Shown here one piece after another: positions 34,501-46,653 of a stretch of DNA of 64,000 bases (positions are counted from its first letter, which is position 1; each line of letters starts with the position of its first letter). The notes under the pieces are model-generated. The model searched no databases. It worked only from the letters and a program-made list of their open reading frames with translations, and was not told the DNA's origin. This DNA is from Cryptomeria japonica. Its lineage: Eukaryota; Streptophyta; Pinopsida; Cupressales; Cupressaceae. The stretch spans positions 290,903,957 through 290,967,956 of the forward strand of contig NC_081410.1 in NCBI RefSeq assembly GCF_030272615.1, in the 5' to 3' direction. Made by a program: the position numbers and the translations under genes.

Positions 34501-36830
34501 ACATACTCTGAATCGAGTACATTTCCATCATCAATCATTCCTTGTTGAATGTCCACCAGGTTCAAATCAACAATTTGCTCAAGGGTGAGCCTACAATAAT
34601 CCATCTTATGAACTTCTTTCTTTGTACGGAGATCCACCAAAATATCCTCTATGTGATGCACATGTATGAAGGACTTTTTTATCCTCTCCTTCATACCTTG
34701 GTACTCAAAATCTTCTCTTAACTTGAACCTTTTGAGTTTTATCTCTGCATTTTGGTCTCCATGGCTTTGTCTTTGGTGGATGTAATGAGGGAGTACCGGC
34801 CAATCTTCAATGGGTTAGTTGTATAAATCCCCATCCCAACCTTATGCCTAACAAATTGATCTACATGAACAGCCATGATTTGTCTTCCCAACTCCATAAG
34901 AATAATCTTATCAGTTGGGAGTCTAGGAAGAATGTACGACTGCCTGTTCTAACATCCAACTCTCATGTAAGTGAAAGTCGGGAATTGAAGGAATAAGAAG
35001 TCATATTCATTCACTCTTTCCCATGCCTCATTTGACTTTCTTCTATTCTTTAGTGTCTTGTCAAACCGACACATAAAGTAACCAAATAATGCATCTTGAA
35101 CCCTCCTGTAATGCAATATGTTGTCTCAAAGGAAGTTAATCATAGTAATCCCATACGGGTATAAGCGAGTGATCAACCTTGGTAGAAAGACTAGGGAAGT
35201 GTTTAAGTGATGTTGCTAGATACACTAGGTATGAGTTTATGTAGAAGTTCATGGTGGTAGGGACTGCTGCAAGTTGTTCACACAGAGCAGCATTGATGAT
35301 TTCACCCCACGATATGTGATGGGACTGCCTTATAAACATGATAAACTGATACATCTAGGGTTCAAAAATATTAGAATTCTCTAGACCCAACATCCTACTG
35401 AGGAGAGTAATGATGTCTCCAATTTCCCATTTGAAGTTGCAATAGTACAAGTTAGCCCACCTTGTGAAAGCAGCTTCTGGCTCATGGATCCACCTTTTTA
35501 ATGGGTCGTTTGCAATCCTTTTCTCTTGAAACATAATAACCAACTGCACTATATTTGGAAATATCCATATACATAGGTGTTGGTGGTATTCTGAAAAATT
35601 TCCCAATAGTATTCGCATCAAGAAGGATTATCGCCTCCACATCATCATTTCTAATAGTTCTTGTCTCTTTATCAAAATGGTGAACACAAGCAAGAACAAA
35701 CTCAGGTTCTAGGGTAGCCACCAAAAAAGAAGAAGCATGATGGATGTGGTTGTCCAACAAGCGTTGCATGTTACTATCCAAAACTCCATCCTTTTAGCAA
35801 ACTCTAACATGTCAACATGCCCTTTTCCATATCCTTGATATGCTCCATGGAAGAGGAAACTTTAGAAAGGGAGATTTCATTCTGGTACTTTTCATATTTG
35901 TATTTCATCTTCTTTGGAGTAGAAGATGATGATAAATCAGACATTAAACAAGAGCTTGGCACGCTGCGATGAAGATCTAAAAGTATCAAGGCAACATCAA
36001 GATCAGCTGAATGAAACATATTTCTTCTTTTCAATGGGAAAAATTATATCCCTCTTTGAGAGGAAAATAGTGAATAAATAGGAACACTTGGAAATTGGCT
36101 TTTGATCAATTTCAGATCTTGGGAGATATGTTACAAATATGTAAGTGGGGTAGGACATATTCACAATCGGGATTGTAAAACCTAAATGCAAGCATAGTTG
36201 TAATAAGAAAAATGGAAGAGTGTAGGAAAAATGGAATTTTAACATGGAAAAGATAATGGGAATGGAATGTGTGTACAAGAGTGATGAATGCAGGTGAAAA
36301 AGGAAAGAGTTTTGGAAGATCATCTTCAAAAGAATGGGAAAAACCTTTACTTGTAATCAGGTTTTTAAAACCCGAAATTGGAAGGACAAGATTTTTAACA
36401 ACTTTGAAACTTAAACTTTTGGCAAAAGATGATTAAGTCTTTTCAAACAAAGGGGAAAAACTCACTTTTTCATCTTAATTGCAATCAGCTTTTTTTAAAA
36501 CCCGAAACGCAAGCAAAAAAAGGGCGGGGGGGGGGGGGAGGGGAAGACCATGCAATTCTATTCAAGACTTGGAAAGAAAGGGGAAGATCTATCTCAAACC
36601 CAAACTAAAACAAAACAAAACAAAACATACAAGGAATGAAAAAAAAAAAGAAAGGAAAAGAAAGCAAAACTGAAAACAAACCTTACCATGCTTAATCAAG
36701 ATGCCTCTTCAAGAGATGAAACAATCCTTGAAAGGAATAACCAATTCCTTAAATAGAAAATGAAACCACAAAATCGAAACCCTTGCCACGTCCAAGCCAA
36801 ACTCGGATTTCAACCGAATGCACTAGAAAT
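31508..36830 (-). repeat. Element 3 5' LTR, inner part (interrupted)
   Basis: It parallels 18753 to about 24080 of the 3' LTR, including TATA box, R/U5 and U3 ORF, and is cut at GAAAT (36826-36830) by element 4. A G-rich run at 36521-36543 is an expanded homopolymer relative to the other copy. It resumes at 56363. Confidence 0.92.
32546..36034 (-). pseudogene. U3 ORF of element 3, copy in 5' LTR
   Basis: This is the second copy of the U3 ORF, from MKRRNMFHSADLD (36034) to TAA 32546-32548. It decays differently from the 3' LTR copy. It stays open through TWLKNNGVRLIKIKVGKEDD (about 34390-34350), where the other copy has a stop, and its helical segment 33580-33266 is intact where the other is broken. 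It has its own breaks near 35130 and 34180-33600. Since both LTRs were identical at insertion, such private damage came later, and the shared frame change (34815 here, 22095 there) came earlier. It is the same unknown protein. Confidence 0.75.
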
Positions 36831-37963
36831 TGTATGTGTGAAAAAGTGGTATGTAGTTGTAAGCACAACACTTCAATTAAGTCATTACATATATGGTTAG
36901 TAAATAAATAATCAATAAATAATAAACCATAACAAAGTGACTAATTGCCTTCTAAAAGATGCGAGTATAAGATTGCTCTCATATTTTTTACAAGCAATAC
37001 CAGTGACTAGACTACACCAAGACGAAGGATTTAATCTATATGATATTAACTATATGGATGCAAAATGGATGAATAATTGAAACAATAATGAATTCAAGCA
37101 ATATGGATTTGAGCAATAATGAATAAACTAAATATGGATGCAAATAATCTAAGAAAGCACAATGATCTTCAATGACTCCAGAGCGAAATTAGCATGATAA
37201 TAATCTCCAAGCGTGTTCTCAAAAATCTCTGGGATGAATTCGAATGAGAGCTAAAGGCTGAATTTATAGAGAATTACAAGAGAGATGATAAAAAAAGCTC
37301 AATTTAGGATTAATTGAAATAATTGAGTAATCAGGTTTAGTTAACCTTGAGATAGATTCCAATTATAGTTTAATTGAAATGCATTTAGATTAGAAGTCCA
37401 TGTTACATTGGAAATAATAATAAATTAATTCCATGCATTTGTGATAAAAATAGATAATTCTTTTATTTATTCAAGAAAAAAGTCTTTTTGATGCAACTGA
37501 ACTTCTTTTTCTGAAAAGCTTTGAATTCTAATTTTAGAGAATAATTCAATAATTCAATTTAATTGCTTTTTTGATTTCAAGTTCTAAATTTAGAAAAAGA
37601 AATAATATCTCAAGTTTGATTTCTCTCTCAATTCAATTCTTTTATTTTATTTTCAATTCAACTCTTGTGTTGTAATTAATTCCTTTTTGCATGATTAAAT
37701 GGCAAATTTATTAATTAATTAAATATGCAAGGATATTTAATAAATTAAATAGGATAATTGATCAAAATGATATTCTTGGAAATGATTCAATTAATTAAAT
37801 AAATATTTAATTAATATTGAGTAATTGATTTGCCATGTGATATTTCATGATTAGAGAATAAATAATGTGCCCAAGGTTGATTTAATTGCCTTTGGTTAGG
37901 ACCTTGGTGATGTTGTCAAGATTAGGGGCCCATGGTTTAGATGACCATTTTTAGGGTATAACA
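36831..37963 (-). repeat. Element 4 3' LTR
   Basis: It is 1,133 bp long, begins TGTTATACCC on the minus strand at 37963 and ends CACACATACA at 36831. It is very close to 53071-53374 plus 55539-56362. It contains an AT-rich stretch (about 37660-37850). Confidence 0.95.
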
Positions 37964-39647
37964 TTTACCCCTCTTTGAATTAATGTGTGAGCAGCCCATT
38001 GGTTCAAAGAATATGTGATGTCTAGGAGATGCCAATTATGAACTTAATTGATCATGAACCAGATGAAGAGAAAGGTGTTTAGCTTGATTCGAAATGATGA
38101 AGCTGAATGAAGTCTAATTAAAGCGATATCGATCCCAAACTTGATTGAACTAAGGAACGATAGAAAACAAAAGACACCAAACTTGAACTTGATTGATCAA
38201 GAAGAAGATCTTACTAATCTAGAACTTGATTGATCTAGACACAGCGAGCGAAGATAAAAATCGATCTTGAACTTGATTGATCAAGATACGATGAGCGAAA
38301 AATAAACATTCCAGCTTGATTCAAAGCGATGAAATTGAACACCTACTTAGATCTAGCGTGTGATCAAAAATACTCTTTAAACTTAAGTTTAAACAAATAA
38401 TAAGCTTGATGAAAAGTGATAAAACTGATTAACGTTAAGAGAGTAATTCAGATGAAGACAAATATCAGCTTGATTTGAAGCAATGAAACTAAGATGCCCC
38501 TTAGCAATAAGAATTGATTTTCTTTAGTTGAAAATATTTTTGCTTGACTTTTGATAAAGATTATAAAAAAATTCTTGACATGTGGGATGTGGGGTCATAA
38601 GGTCGTGAGTATGCCCCCTCGGGAACGAAATCGAAAGATAACGAGGGTACATTATAGGCAATTGTTGGCGATGATAAGTTATTTGGGCACAAATTGATCC
38701 TGAGGAATTTTGAAATTTGGCGTTGATTGATTTTAAATTGAGCGCAAAGTTGTTGTGTAGAATAAAATTGAGATTCAGCGTTGATTCATGAGAAATTGAG
38801 CATAATTTGAAGAAAGAATGAGCATTTGATGAAAAGCGCTAAGTGGTCCAAATTTTAAATTTAACTAGTAAAATGATCTCGAATTTTGATTTCAATCCTG
38901 AAAATGGAATCAGAATGGGCAAATTAGCTAAGGGTACAATTTTCATGTCCATCAGAGCAAGTTGAAAAATTAGGTTTTTGGCTATATATGGGACAAAAGT
39001 GTCATTTTCAAATCATTTTAACCCTCCAAGTTTGAAAATTCAAAAATCCTTCTGTGAAGAAAATGGTGGTCCCGACTCATGAGCATCAATTTGAGCACCA
39101 GAGATGACATAATCGACCCTGAAACTATGAGCCAACGGTAAGTGATCAATCTTAAGCCTCTTTATGTTCTCAATTTTGAATATTTTTGTTCATTTTTTAA
39201 GTTTTTGGCATGTTTGAAGTTGGGTTTCACATTTTGTCATGCGAGAAAGGATCCTATCTTGTACGACAAATTGTTGAATTATCTTTTATCATTTGAGACC
39301 ATTAGATTTGTCATTCGGACCCTACTCGTGTATCATACGACATGATTGTAAAAAGACCATTTTGTCACGCGAGGTCTTATATTTTATCGTATGGGGATGT
39401 TTTGTCGTACGAAAGTCGATCCTGATTCGTATGAGATGCTGCCCTTCTATGTTTTGTCATTCGGGAAACAGTGGGCATTTTTGAAGATCTAAACTTGAAA
39501 TTTTGATATTGCACTTGACTTAGTTAGATTTGCGTGATGTTTGATTTCTCTTGTAGGCTCATTTGGAATGTTTTCTGATGCTTCATTGTTGGGTTTTTGC
39601 AGGTTTGATTACCTCCTGTGCTTTTCAGATGTGTTTATCCTCCCACC
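37964..39647 (-). other. Element 4 3' region with polypurine tract and repeat motifs
   Basis: AAAGAGGGGTAAA on the minus strand abuts the LTR (37964-37976) as polypurine tract. From 38080 to 38500 the plus strand repeats AACTTGATTGATC and AGCTTGATT-AA-GATGAA motifs irregularly. From 39220 to 39470 it holds variants of TCGTACGA / TCATACGAC, also found in the leader of this element. There is no gene on either strand until the PMD ORF. Confidence 0.65.
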
Positions 39648-41426
39648 ATGGCATTAGTATGACATTTATCAAAGGTTGATCAGGCTCATATTGATTTGTG
39701 CAGTTTGACTCATCTTCTTGGTTTACCAGATATCCATGTGAATCACAGTATTCTCATAGCATTGCTTGAGCATTTCCATTTAGAGCATAACACGTTTCAT
39801 TTTCCAGTGGGGGAGATGACCATCACTCCCAAGAATGTATATAGGATCCTTCATATCCCTTTTGTTGGGGATAAGGTGGATTATGATGCAGCACTGTTAC
39901 CTAGACTATAGGCTGTTAGACATGTACTCAAGGATCCAGACATTTTGACCCATTCCATTAGTTGGGACGTGATGATGAGTAGATACAGCGAGGAGTTTCT
40001 ACTGGCGTGTGTTCTAGCAGGATTTATTGACTATTTTCTAACGCCAGATAGAGGATAGCAGGGTTTCTAGTGTGGATGGGGCAGGATGCTGGAGAGATTG
40101 ATGGACACCCCTCAGAGGCTTGGCTGGGGTTCTTGTATATTGGCCCACATGTATCACGAGATGCATGAGATTATATATAAGGATGGCAGGAGCATGGTTG
40201 CAGGTGTATTTATTTTACAAGTTTGGGCTTGGGAGCACCTCCCAGTTTGTTGGCCTATAGTAGATGATAGTAGAGAGCTTGGGCAGTCGATTATATATAG
40301 GTATGTTGGTTATGTCACATAGCCCCATCTGGGCAAGACCAATTTTTGGCGGTGGCAACTTGGTGACTTGATAGTCGTAGTATAGAGACCGTACAGGGAC
40401 TTAGAGCCATGGAATGACTGGTGATTGGTATGTAGGGACCTTTTTGTTACTCATCCTATTATTGGTAGATTGTAGATGATAGTGGAGCAGTTTGTAGTAT
40501 CACGGGTGATGAGGCAGTATGGATGGCCTCAGGGGGTATCACAGAAGTATACAACATATGCCCAATATGTTGATGAGGAAAGGCAAGGATGGTCACTGAG
40601 GTTATCCTTTGCCTTGGCCATGCAAGAGCTAACTGGTCTATAGCAATTGAGATGGGACTACTTAGATGATATTGCGGATGCGGGGGTATTGCCCTAGTAT
40701 AGAGATTTTTTTCAGCAGCATCCATTCCCTCGATTCACAGATCCAGCCGAGAAGGCGCCTCGCATTGAGGAGATTGAGTATGATACCCCCACACCTAGAT
40801 AGGGATAGGGCTAGGGACAAGGATAGGGATGAGGATAGAAAGTCAAGGCTCAGAGGCAAGTAGGTGGCGGTCCCGGTGCTAGCAGTAGCAGGTTTCCAGC
40901 TGGGGTTGGACAGCAGAGGGGTGAGGGTGGATCCCTAGGGCATGTAGGAGTGAGATTGGGTGGAGCTGAGGAGGAGCGAGAAGCTCGGAGACAAGTTTGG
41001 TAGCGGCATGAGAAGTAGGGTGGAGTGTGAGGTGGAGATGGGGGTGGAGAGCCTATGAGAGAGTAGGGGACTGACGCGGGATGGTCGATGAGAGCACGTC
41101 TTGCAGAGCTATAGTCACGGTTGACAGTGGCTCAGACTCAGCTGGCAGAGAGAGACTGACAGCTTGTAGATCTTAGGGTTGAGCGTGATCTCTAGATCTC
41201 AAAGACAAGAGCAGAGATAGAGGCCTTGCGATAGGAGGTCCTTCTCTAGACTAGTAGGGTAGCCTACTATGTTGCAGCATATAGCGTCGCAGTTCCAGTT
41301 GTGCACCAGGTCATTCCCTACTCGCAGTATATGGCACGGTCAGAGGGAGCTCAGGCACGTCATTAGGATCTCGGTCATCAGGCTCCTCCTCCTCCACCGG
41401 GCGATGAGGGAGAGGCCGAGAGCTAG
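39648..41426 (+). pseudogene. Plant mobile domain (PMD) protein, antisense ORF of element 4
   Basis: ATG 39648 lies in CCACCATGG and the same frame closes at TAG 41424-41426, exactly 593 codons, with about 20 in-frame stops, mostly TAG or TGA. The PMD signature is clear: FHFPVGEMTITPKNVYRIL (about 39775-39850), WAWEHLPVCWPIVDD (about 40227-40270), RQYGWPQG (about 40510) and QHPFPRFTD (about 40715). A Gly/Gln/Arg-rich region and a Gln/Leu/Glu helical tail follow. PMD proteins of Arabidopsis (MAIN, MAIL) act in the nucleus, and transposon-borne PMDs have no settled role. It lies opposite to gag-pol between integrase and the 3' LTR, as reported for antisense ORFs of Tat elements. Confidence 0.85.
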
Positions 41427-43052
41427 ATATTCTTTTTGTAGCTTGGATTTGTTTTGTAGACACGCCCATTTGTTTGTAGCCTATACAATTCTTGCTCCGA
41501 TGGGAGTTTGTATATGTCATTCGACATCATTTTGTACTCTTAGACTTTATATGATATATATACGAGATCTTATTTGACTTCATCATACTTGTGTTGATTC
41601 ATTTATGAGATGTCTTTTATATGCTTTATTCTATATGTATGCATTTCTTTTCAGTATGTAATGCAAATGATTATGGATGTCTATTTTTGTTTCTTTTCAT
41701 ATGCAAATAAATGAATGTGTAATCAGTAATATGAAATGCAATTTTTTTTTCTATTCAATAAGATGAATGTAGATGAGTGAATAATGAAATGTATGAATTT
41801 ATATATAAAATGTTTATGTATGCAGCTAAACATCTCAAAACACAAATACTCGATCGAAGAAATGATGATAAATATGCCACTTAGCGTAAGAAATGATGAT
41901 GCTTTCAGCTCTCATAGAATTAAGAGATCATTATTATCACACCAAAATCACTCTAGATTCACACAAAAAAATGCAAAATGATATACAAAATGCAACCTAA
42001 ACCTAGTCGCTGGATTTAAAATGCTTAAGATTCATCACCGAGCATAATGAACACAACAGGCAGGTTAGAGTTCCTTTCTTTTTTAATGTGCAATATTTAT
42101 TATCTTGTCCGCAATGACCCTTTTTTTGTTCATAACCTTGGACAGATTTCAAAGGGACCCAAATTTCATCATAAAGAAATTCCCTCAAAACAAACAAAGA
42201 AATGATGTGGACCTCCCTGTAGCATACAAATAAGCAGAGTTGAGGTATGTGATCCCTGTAGCATACAAATAAGTGGAGTCGAGGTATGTGAGGCGATTTC
42301 ACCTTGATGTGAAGGCTCTTATCACAGACACCCAGCTAATTTAGATGTTTCCAGATCATTGGGATCATTCCTAAAAGTAGAAAACAAAGAAAATATTATG
42401 CCCCCAATCCTTGCTCCTCTTAGTCACAATAGACTTCCTTGAGTTACTCAGAGGGATAATAATCTAAAACCAATATAAAAGACAGCATACAAACAAAATT
42501 TCCATTCATAGCTCAAATTGCTCAGTGATTGTTTTCCATTATGTTGTTTTGTTTGTTTACTCAGTGATAAAACTCTTTGGTAGTTAGGAGACAGGTGGCT
42601 GACTCAGAGTGGATGACCAGGTTTCACTGACGGAAAGATAACTTGGTTGACACTGCTTAGGATATGTGATGTCCTTAGTTGATTAACCTAAGACTACGAT
42701 GTTGATCAATTTCAAGTCATGAAGGTTCCAACGAACCAAGATATCACAAAAGTGATTGAAATATATGTACAAGCGAAAGCAAAGATGCATGAAAGCAAGA
42801 AATGCCAACGTTGCATTGATAGATGGAGCGCTTGAGTTCAAGAGGTGCTTGTTTGCCAGGTTTTCACCTGCTTAGCAGAGATTTTTTTTTATTTTTTTTA
42901 CCCGGGTGCTTGTTTACCAAGTTTTCACCAGGGCATTTTCTCTCTTTATATTTTTTTTTCTTTCTCTTTTTTCTATTTTTTTTTTTTTTTTCATTTCTTT
43001 TTTTTTTTTCTAGGACTTTTTTCAGCTGTACATGTTGATGGAACAGAGAATG
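41427..43052. other. Noncoding stretch between PMD ORF and integrase of element 4
   Basis: I see no gene. It holds an AT-rich part (41550-42000), a 39-bp tandem pair at 42214-42291, two near-copies of GGTGCTTGTTT-CCA-GTTTTCACC (42845 and 42905), and long T-runs at 42886-43018 that are purine-rich A-tracts on the element's own strand. Confidence 0.6.
42214..42291. repeat. 39-bp tandem repeat, two copies
   Basis: Units 42214-42252 and 42253-42291 both start TCCCTGTAGCATACAAATAA and end GAGGTATGTGA, with a few substitutions. Confidence 0.9.
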
Positions 43053-44173
43053 CTAAGCAAAGAATTTCTTCAAGTGGATGGTGTTAATCCATTCACAAAG
43101 TTGTTCTCCTTCCGAATTTGAGAGTTGATAGGCACCAGAACCGAATATAGCAGTAACGATGTAAGGACCCAGCCAGTTGGGTTCAAACTTCCCTTTGTTG
43201 TCTTGAAACTGCTGATTTTTAGGATTTTCTCTCAGAACTAGGTCACCAACCTGAAATTCTCTTTGTCTAAATTTCTTGTTATATCCTCTAGACATTCTCT
43301 TTTGATACACTCTGAGATGATCAAATGCCACTTGTTGATGCTCATCCAGCAATTCGAGTTCTTGCAATCTAGATATTCTATGATCTACATCAGTAACAAG
43401 ACCTTGCAAGGAAACTCTTAGAGATGGTATTTCTACTTCAATAGGTAGTACTGCTTCAGACCCATACACCAAAGAAAAAGGTGTAGCCCCAGTAGGTGTT
43501 TTAATACTTGTTCTATAAGCCCATAGTGTAGGGTTGAGCTGCAGATGTCAATCCTTCCCAGATTTGTTCACTGTTATGTGCAAGATAATCAGTAGGTTTT
43601 TGTTAGATGCCTCTGCTTATCCATTACCTTGAGGGTAATATATTGATGACCAGTGTCATTTTATTTTGAATTTATCACATAGCTCATCTAGATATTTATT
43701 CTTCAATTGTCCTCCATTATCAGTCATGATGGACGAAGGTATCCCATACCTGCAGATGATATAGTTTAGGATGAACAAGGTGACTTGTTTACTGGTTGCT
43801 TTGATGAGCGGAACCGCTTCTACCCACTTGGTGAAGTACTCAGTGGCAGTTATGATAAATTTATGTCCATTAGATGATGCTGGATATATCTAACCAATGA
43901 GATCAAAGGCCCATTGCTGAAAAGGCCAATGTGTAGTGAAGGGTATAAGATCCCTTGCTGGATTATGAGATTTTCATGTAGCTAACATTTTTCACAAGTC
44001 TTAGCAAATTTAATAGAATCTTTCTCCATGTCTGGCCAGTAATAGCCAGTCCATAATAGTTTTCGGGCTAAAGTAAGACCATTCAAATGAGATCCACAAA
44101 TACCTTCATGAACTTCCGATAACGCACATTTAGATTCTTCGGTTTCTAGACACCTAAGCAATGTACCATCCAA
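43053..44173 (-). pseudogene. Element 4 integrase
   Basis: The zinc-binding N-terminus is kept (H and H in VHEGICGSHLNG, then CEKC, 44118-43982). The DDE core has Asp in QWAFDLIG (about 43915), Asp in IMTDNGGQ (about 43725) and Glu in AEASNK (about 43610); here the Gln before it is a TAG. TPTGATPFSLVYGSEAVLP (about 43500-43435) and the C-terminal FQVGDLVLRENPKNQQ and GKFEPNWLGPYIVT (43270-43150) complete the domain. There are about five stops. All three catalytic residues remain. No chromodomain is visible, as expected of the Tat group. Confidence 0.88.
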
Positions 44174-44557
44174 ACCTCATCTAAGAAGATCATTAGCAAT
44201 GATAACATACCATGAAGCATTTTGAGTTAGGTTTATTTTCTCATTACGAGTAAGGTTTTCAAGTACAATCTGGTCTCATAGATAAGAGTAGATGTGGATG
44301 TATCCAGATGAGTCATCTCCAATAATAGCACAGACTATTTGGGACTCAGGAGAATCATAGGTCGGGTAATGTAACTCTTCCACCATGAATTCAAAGTGAA
44401 AATTGGACTCATGTAACTTGGGTATAGGCGCCAAGGTGGCCATAGCATCTGCTACTATGTTTGCATATCTAGGAATCTATTGGAATGATACAAAAGAAAA
44501 ATACTTATTAAGATCGTCAACCATTCTCTTATAAGGCATCAGTTTGTCATCTTGAGT

Positions 44558-45410
44558 CTAATATGTATCATTGATTTGATTTATGATTAGCTGAGAATCT
44601 CCATAGATGTGTAATTTTGCAACCTTCCATTCAATAGCTAGCTTGATCTCGTTCACCAGAGCCTCATATTCTGCAATATTATTTGTGCAAGGGAATAGAA
44701 TCTTATAAGACTTTGGGATTGAATACTTCTGAGGAGTAATAAACAATATTCCAGCACCAGAACCATTTTGAGTAAAAGACCCATCGAAGAACATCTTCCA
44801 GGGTTGTTGAGTAAGATGCATTATTGATTCATCTAGAAACTCTATATGCAGTGGTTGAGTGTCCTCAAGTGGAGCTTCAACAAGTTGATTAGCAATTACA
44901 TGTCCTTTTATGGCTTTGCATTCCACATATTCAATGTCAAACTCTGTAAGGATCATGACCCATTTTGCCAGTCTTCCTGTTAGTGTTGCTTTGTTGAGTA
45001 GATATTTGAGTGGATCAATTTTAGCCACCAGCTTGATTGAATGTGCCAACATGTAGTGTCTCAATTTTTGTGATGCAAAGACTAATGCCAAGCATGTTTT
45101 TTTATATTATAGTGTAGTTCATTTCATAAGACACCAATGTCCTACTGATGTAATAAATCACTCGTTCCTTTTTGTTGTCATCTTGTTGTGCCAGAAGTGC
45201 CCCCAGTGATGAATTAGTTGTTGATATGTATAAGATCAATGGTTTTCCCTAAATCGGTGGCATCAATATTGGTGGATTGGATAGGTACTCTTTGATCTGC
45301 TGAAGGTGTTGTTCACATTCTTGATCCCAATTGTATATTACTCCTTTCCTCAATACTTTTGTGAAAGGTTGAGCTTTGTCTGCTAGCTGATAAATGAAGC
45401 GTCTGATGGA
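44558..45410 (-). pseudogene. Element 4 gypsy RNase H plus second (RVT_3) RNase H
   Basis: The first RNase H spans about 45330-44890: GALLAQQDDNKKERVIYYIS, then LRHYMLAHSIKLVAKIDPLK and ILTEFDIEYVECKAIKGH. The second starts at WKMFFDGSFTQNGSGAGILF (about 44800) and continues with NNIAEYEALVNEIKLA and HIYGDSQLIINQI, with D, E and D present. The order RT, gypsy RNase H, archaeal-like RNase H, integrase is that of Tat elements and contrasts with element 3. One frameshift is near 45095. The segment 44174-44557 is a broken continuation. Confidence 0.88.
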
Positions 45411-46644
45411 TTAGAGACATCCCTCTAGACTTCTCATTTGATTGATGTTCTTTGGAGGTGGCATTTCCATTATGGCTTGGACCTTCTTAGGATCAACCTC
45501 AATTCCCTTCTTTGAAATGATGTAGCCAAGTAGTTTACCAAATGTTACTCTAAATGCACACTTCTTTGGATTTAACCAGAGTTTAAACTTTTCCATTTTG
45601 TCTAGTATAGGACCTAGCTCTTGAATGTGTGTTGATCTCTTCATAGTCTTCGCTAAGGTGTCATCAACATAATCTTCCATATTCTTATGCATCATGTCAT
45701 GAAAGATAGTTGTAACTGATCTTTGATATGTTGCTCCTACATTCTTTAGCCCAAATGGCATGACATTCCAGCAAAAGGTTCCCCATGCACAGGTGAAAGT
45801 TGTCTTTTCTTGATCTCTGGGAGCTATTTTGATTTGATTATATCCGGAGAATCCATCCATTAGTGAGTACATCTCATACCCAACAGTCATGTCGACTATC
45901 ATATCAATATTTGTTAATGGAAAGTCATCCTTCGGACAAGCTTTATTAAGATCTCTGAAGTCAGTGCAAACTCTGGTAGATTTGTCTGCCTTTGACACAG
46001 GTACTATGTTTGAAATCCATTCCGCATAATCTATAGCTCTAATGAATCCATCTTTTAATAGTTTTTCTAGCTTAGCCTTGACCAGCAATGCCACATGTGG
46101 GTGCATCTTATGTAGTTTTTGCTTAATTGGTTTTACTCTTGGTGTGATAGAAAGATGGTGCATGATGAGATTAGGATCCAGGCCAAGCATATCAGAGTAC
46201 GTCCATGCAAAGTTTTTTTTTTTTTTCTGAGAATAGATGAGTGAAATCTTTCAATTCTTCTGCTGATAGTGATTGAGCTACATGAATGATGTGTGGTGTC
46301 TCTTGACTCCCAATATTCACTGGCTGAGTTGGCTCGATCAATATGGAGGACCTTTCCTGGAAATGACTTGGCAGTACATCAAGTATCTCACCTTCAGGCA
46401 CCTCAAAGAGGTTTTCACCTTTAGGTACGTCCTTTATTTTGTCTTTTTTAGATTCTGACACCGCCACAATGTGGTTTTCACCATCAGAACTTTTATTTTT
46501 CTTTTTCTTGTTTTTGCGACTAAGATACTTGATATCCGCTTCAGTCATGTTTTCACTATGTTCATTGGTGGAAGAGTACATGGGTTCAACTGCATTGAGA
46601 TAATAGGCTAACGTATAGTCATTGGCAAAAGTAGGTATATTCAT
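45411..46644 (-). pseudogene. Element 4 reverse transcriptase
   Basis: An upstream linker (46644-46192, Lys-rich nuclear-signal-like RKNKKKKNK near 46510) leads into RT. Blocks: ITPRVKPIKQKLHKMHP (about 46150), DFRDLNKACPKDDFPL (about 45990), MDGFSGYNQIKIAP (about 45870), WGTFCWNVMPFGLKN (about 45790) and the catalytic YVDDTLAKT (about 45680), with both Asp kept. SKKGIEVDPKKVQAIMEMPPP (about 45520) follows. One frame slip near 46190 is at an A/T-run (46205-46225). Confidence 0.9.
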
Positions 46645-46653
46645 GGGTTGGTT

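Noticed and set aside
42823-43087. Phe-rich open frames on the plus strand
   Set aside because: They come from T-runs; no protein family is visible.
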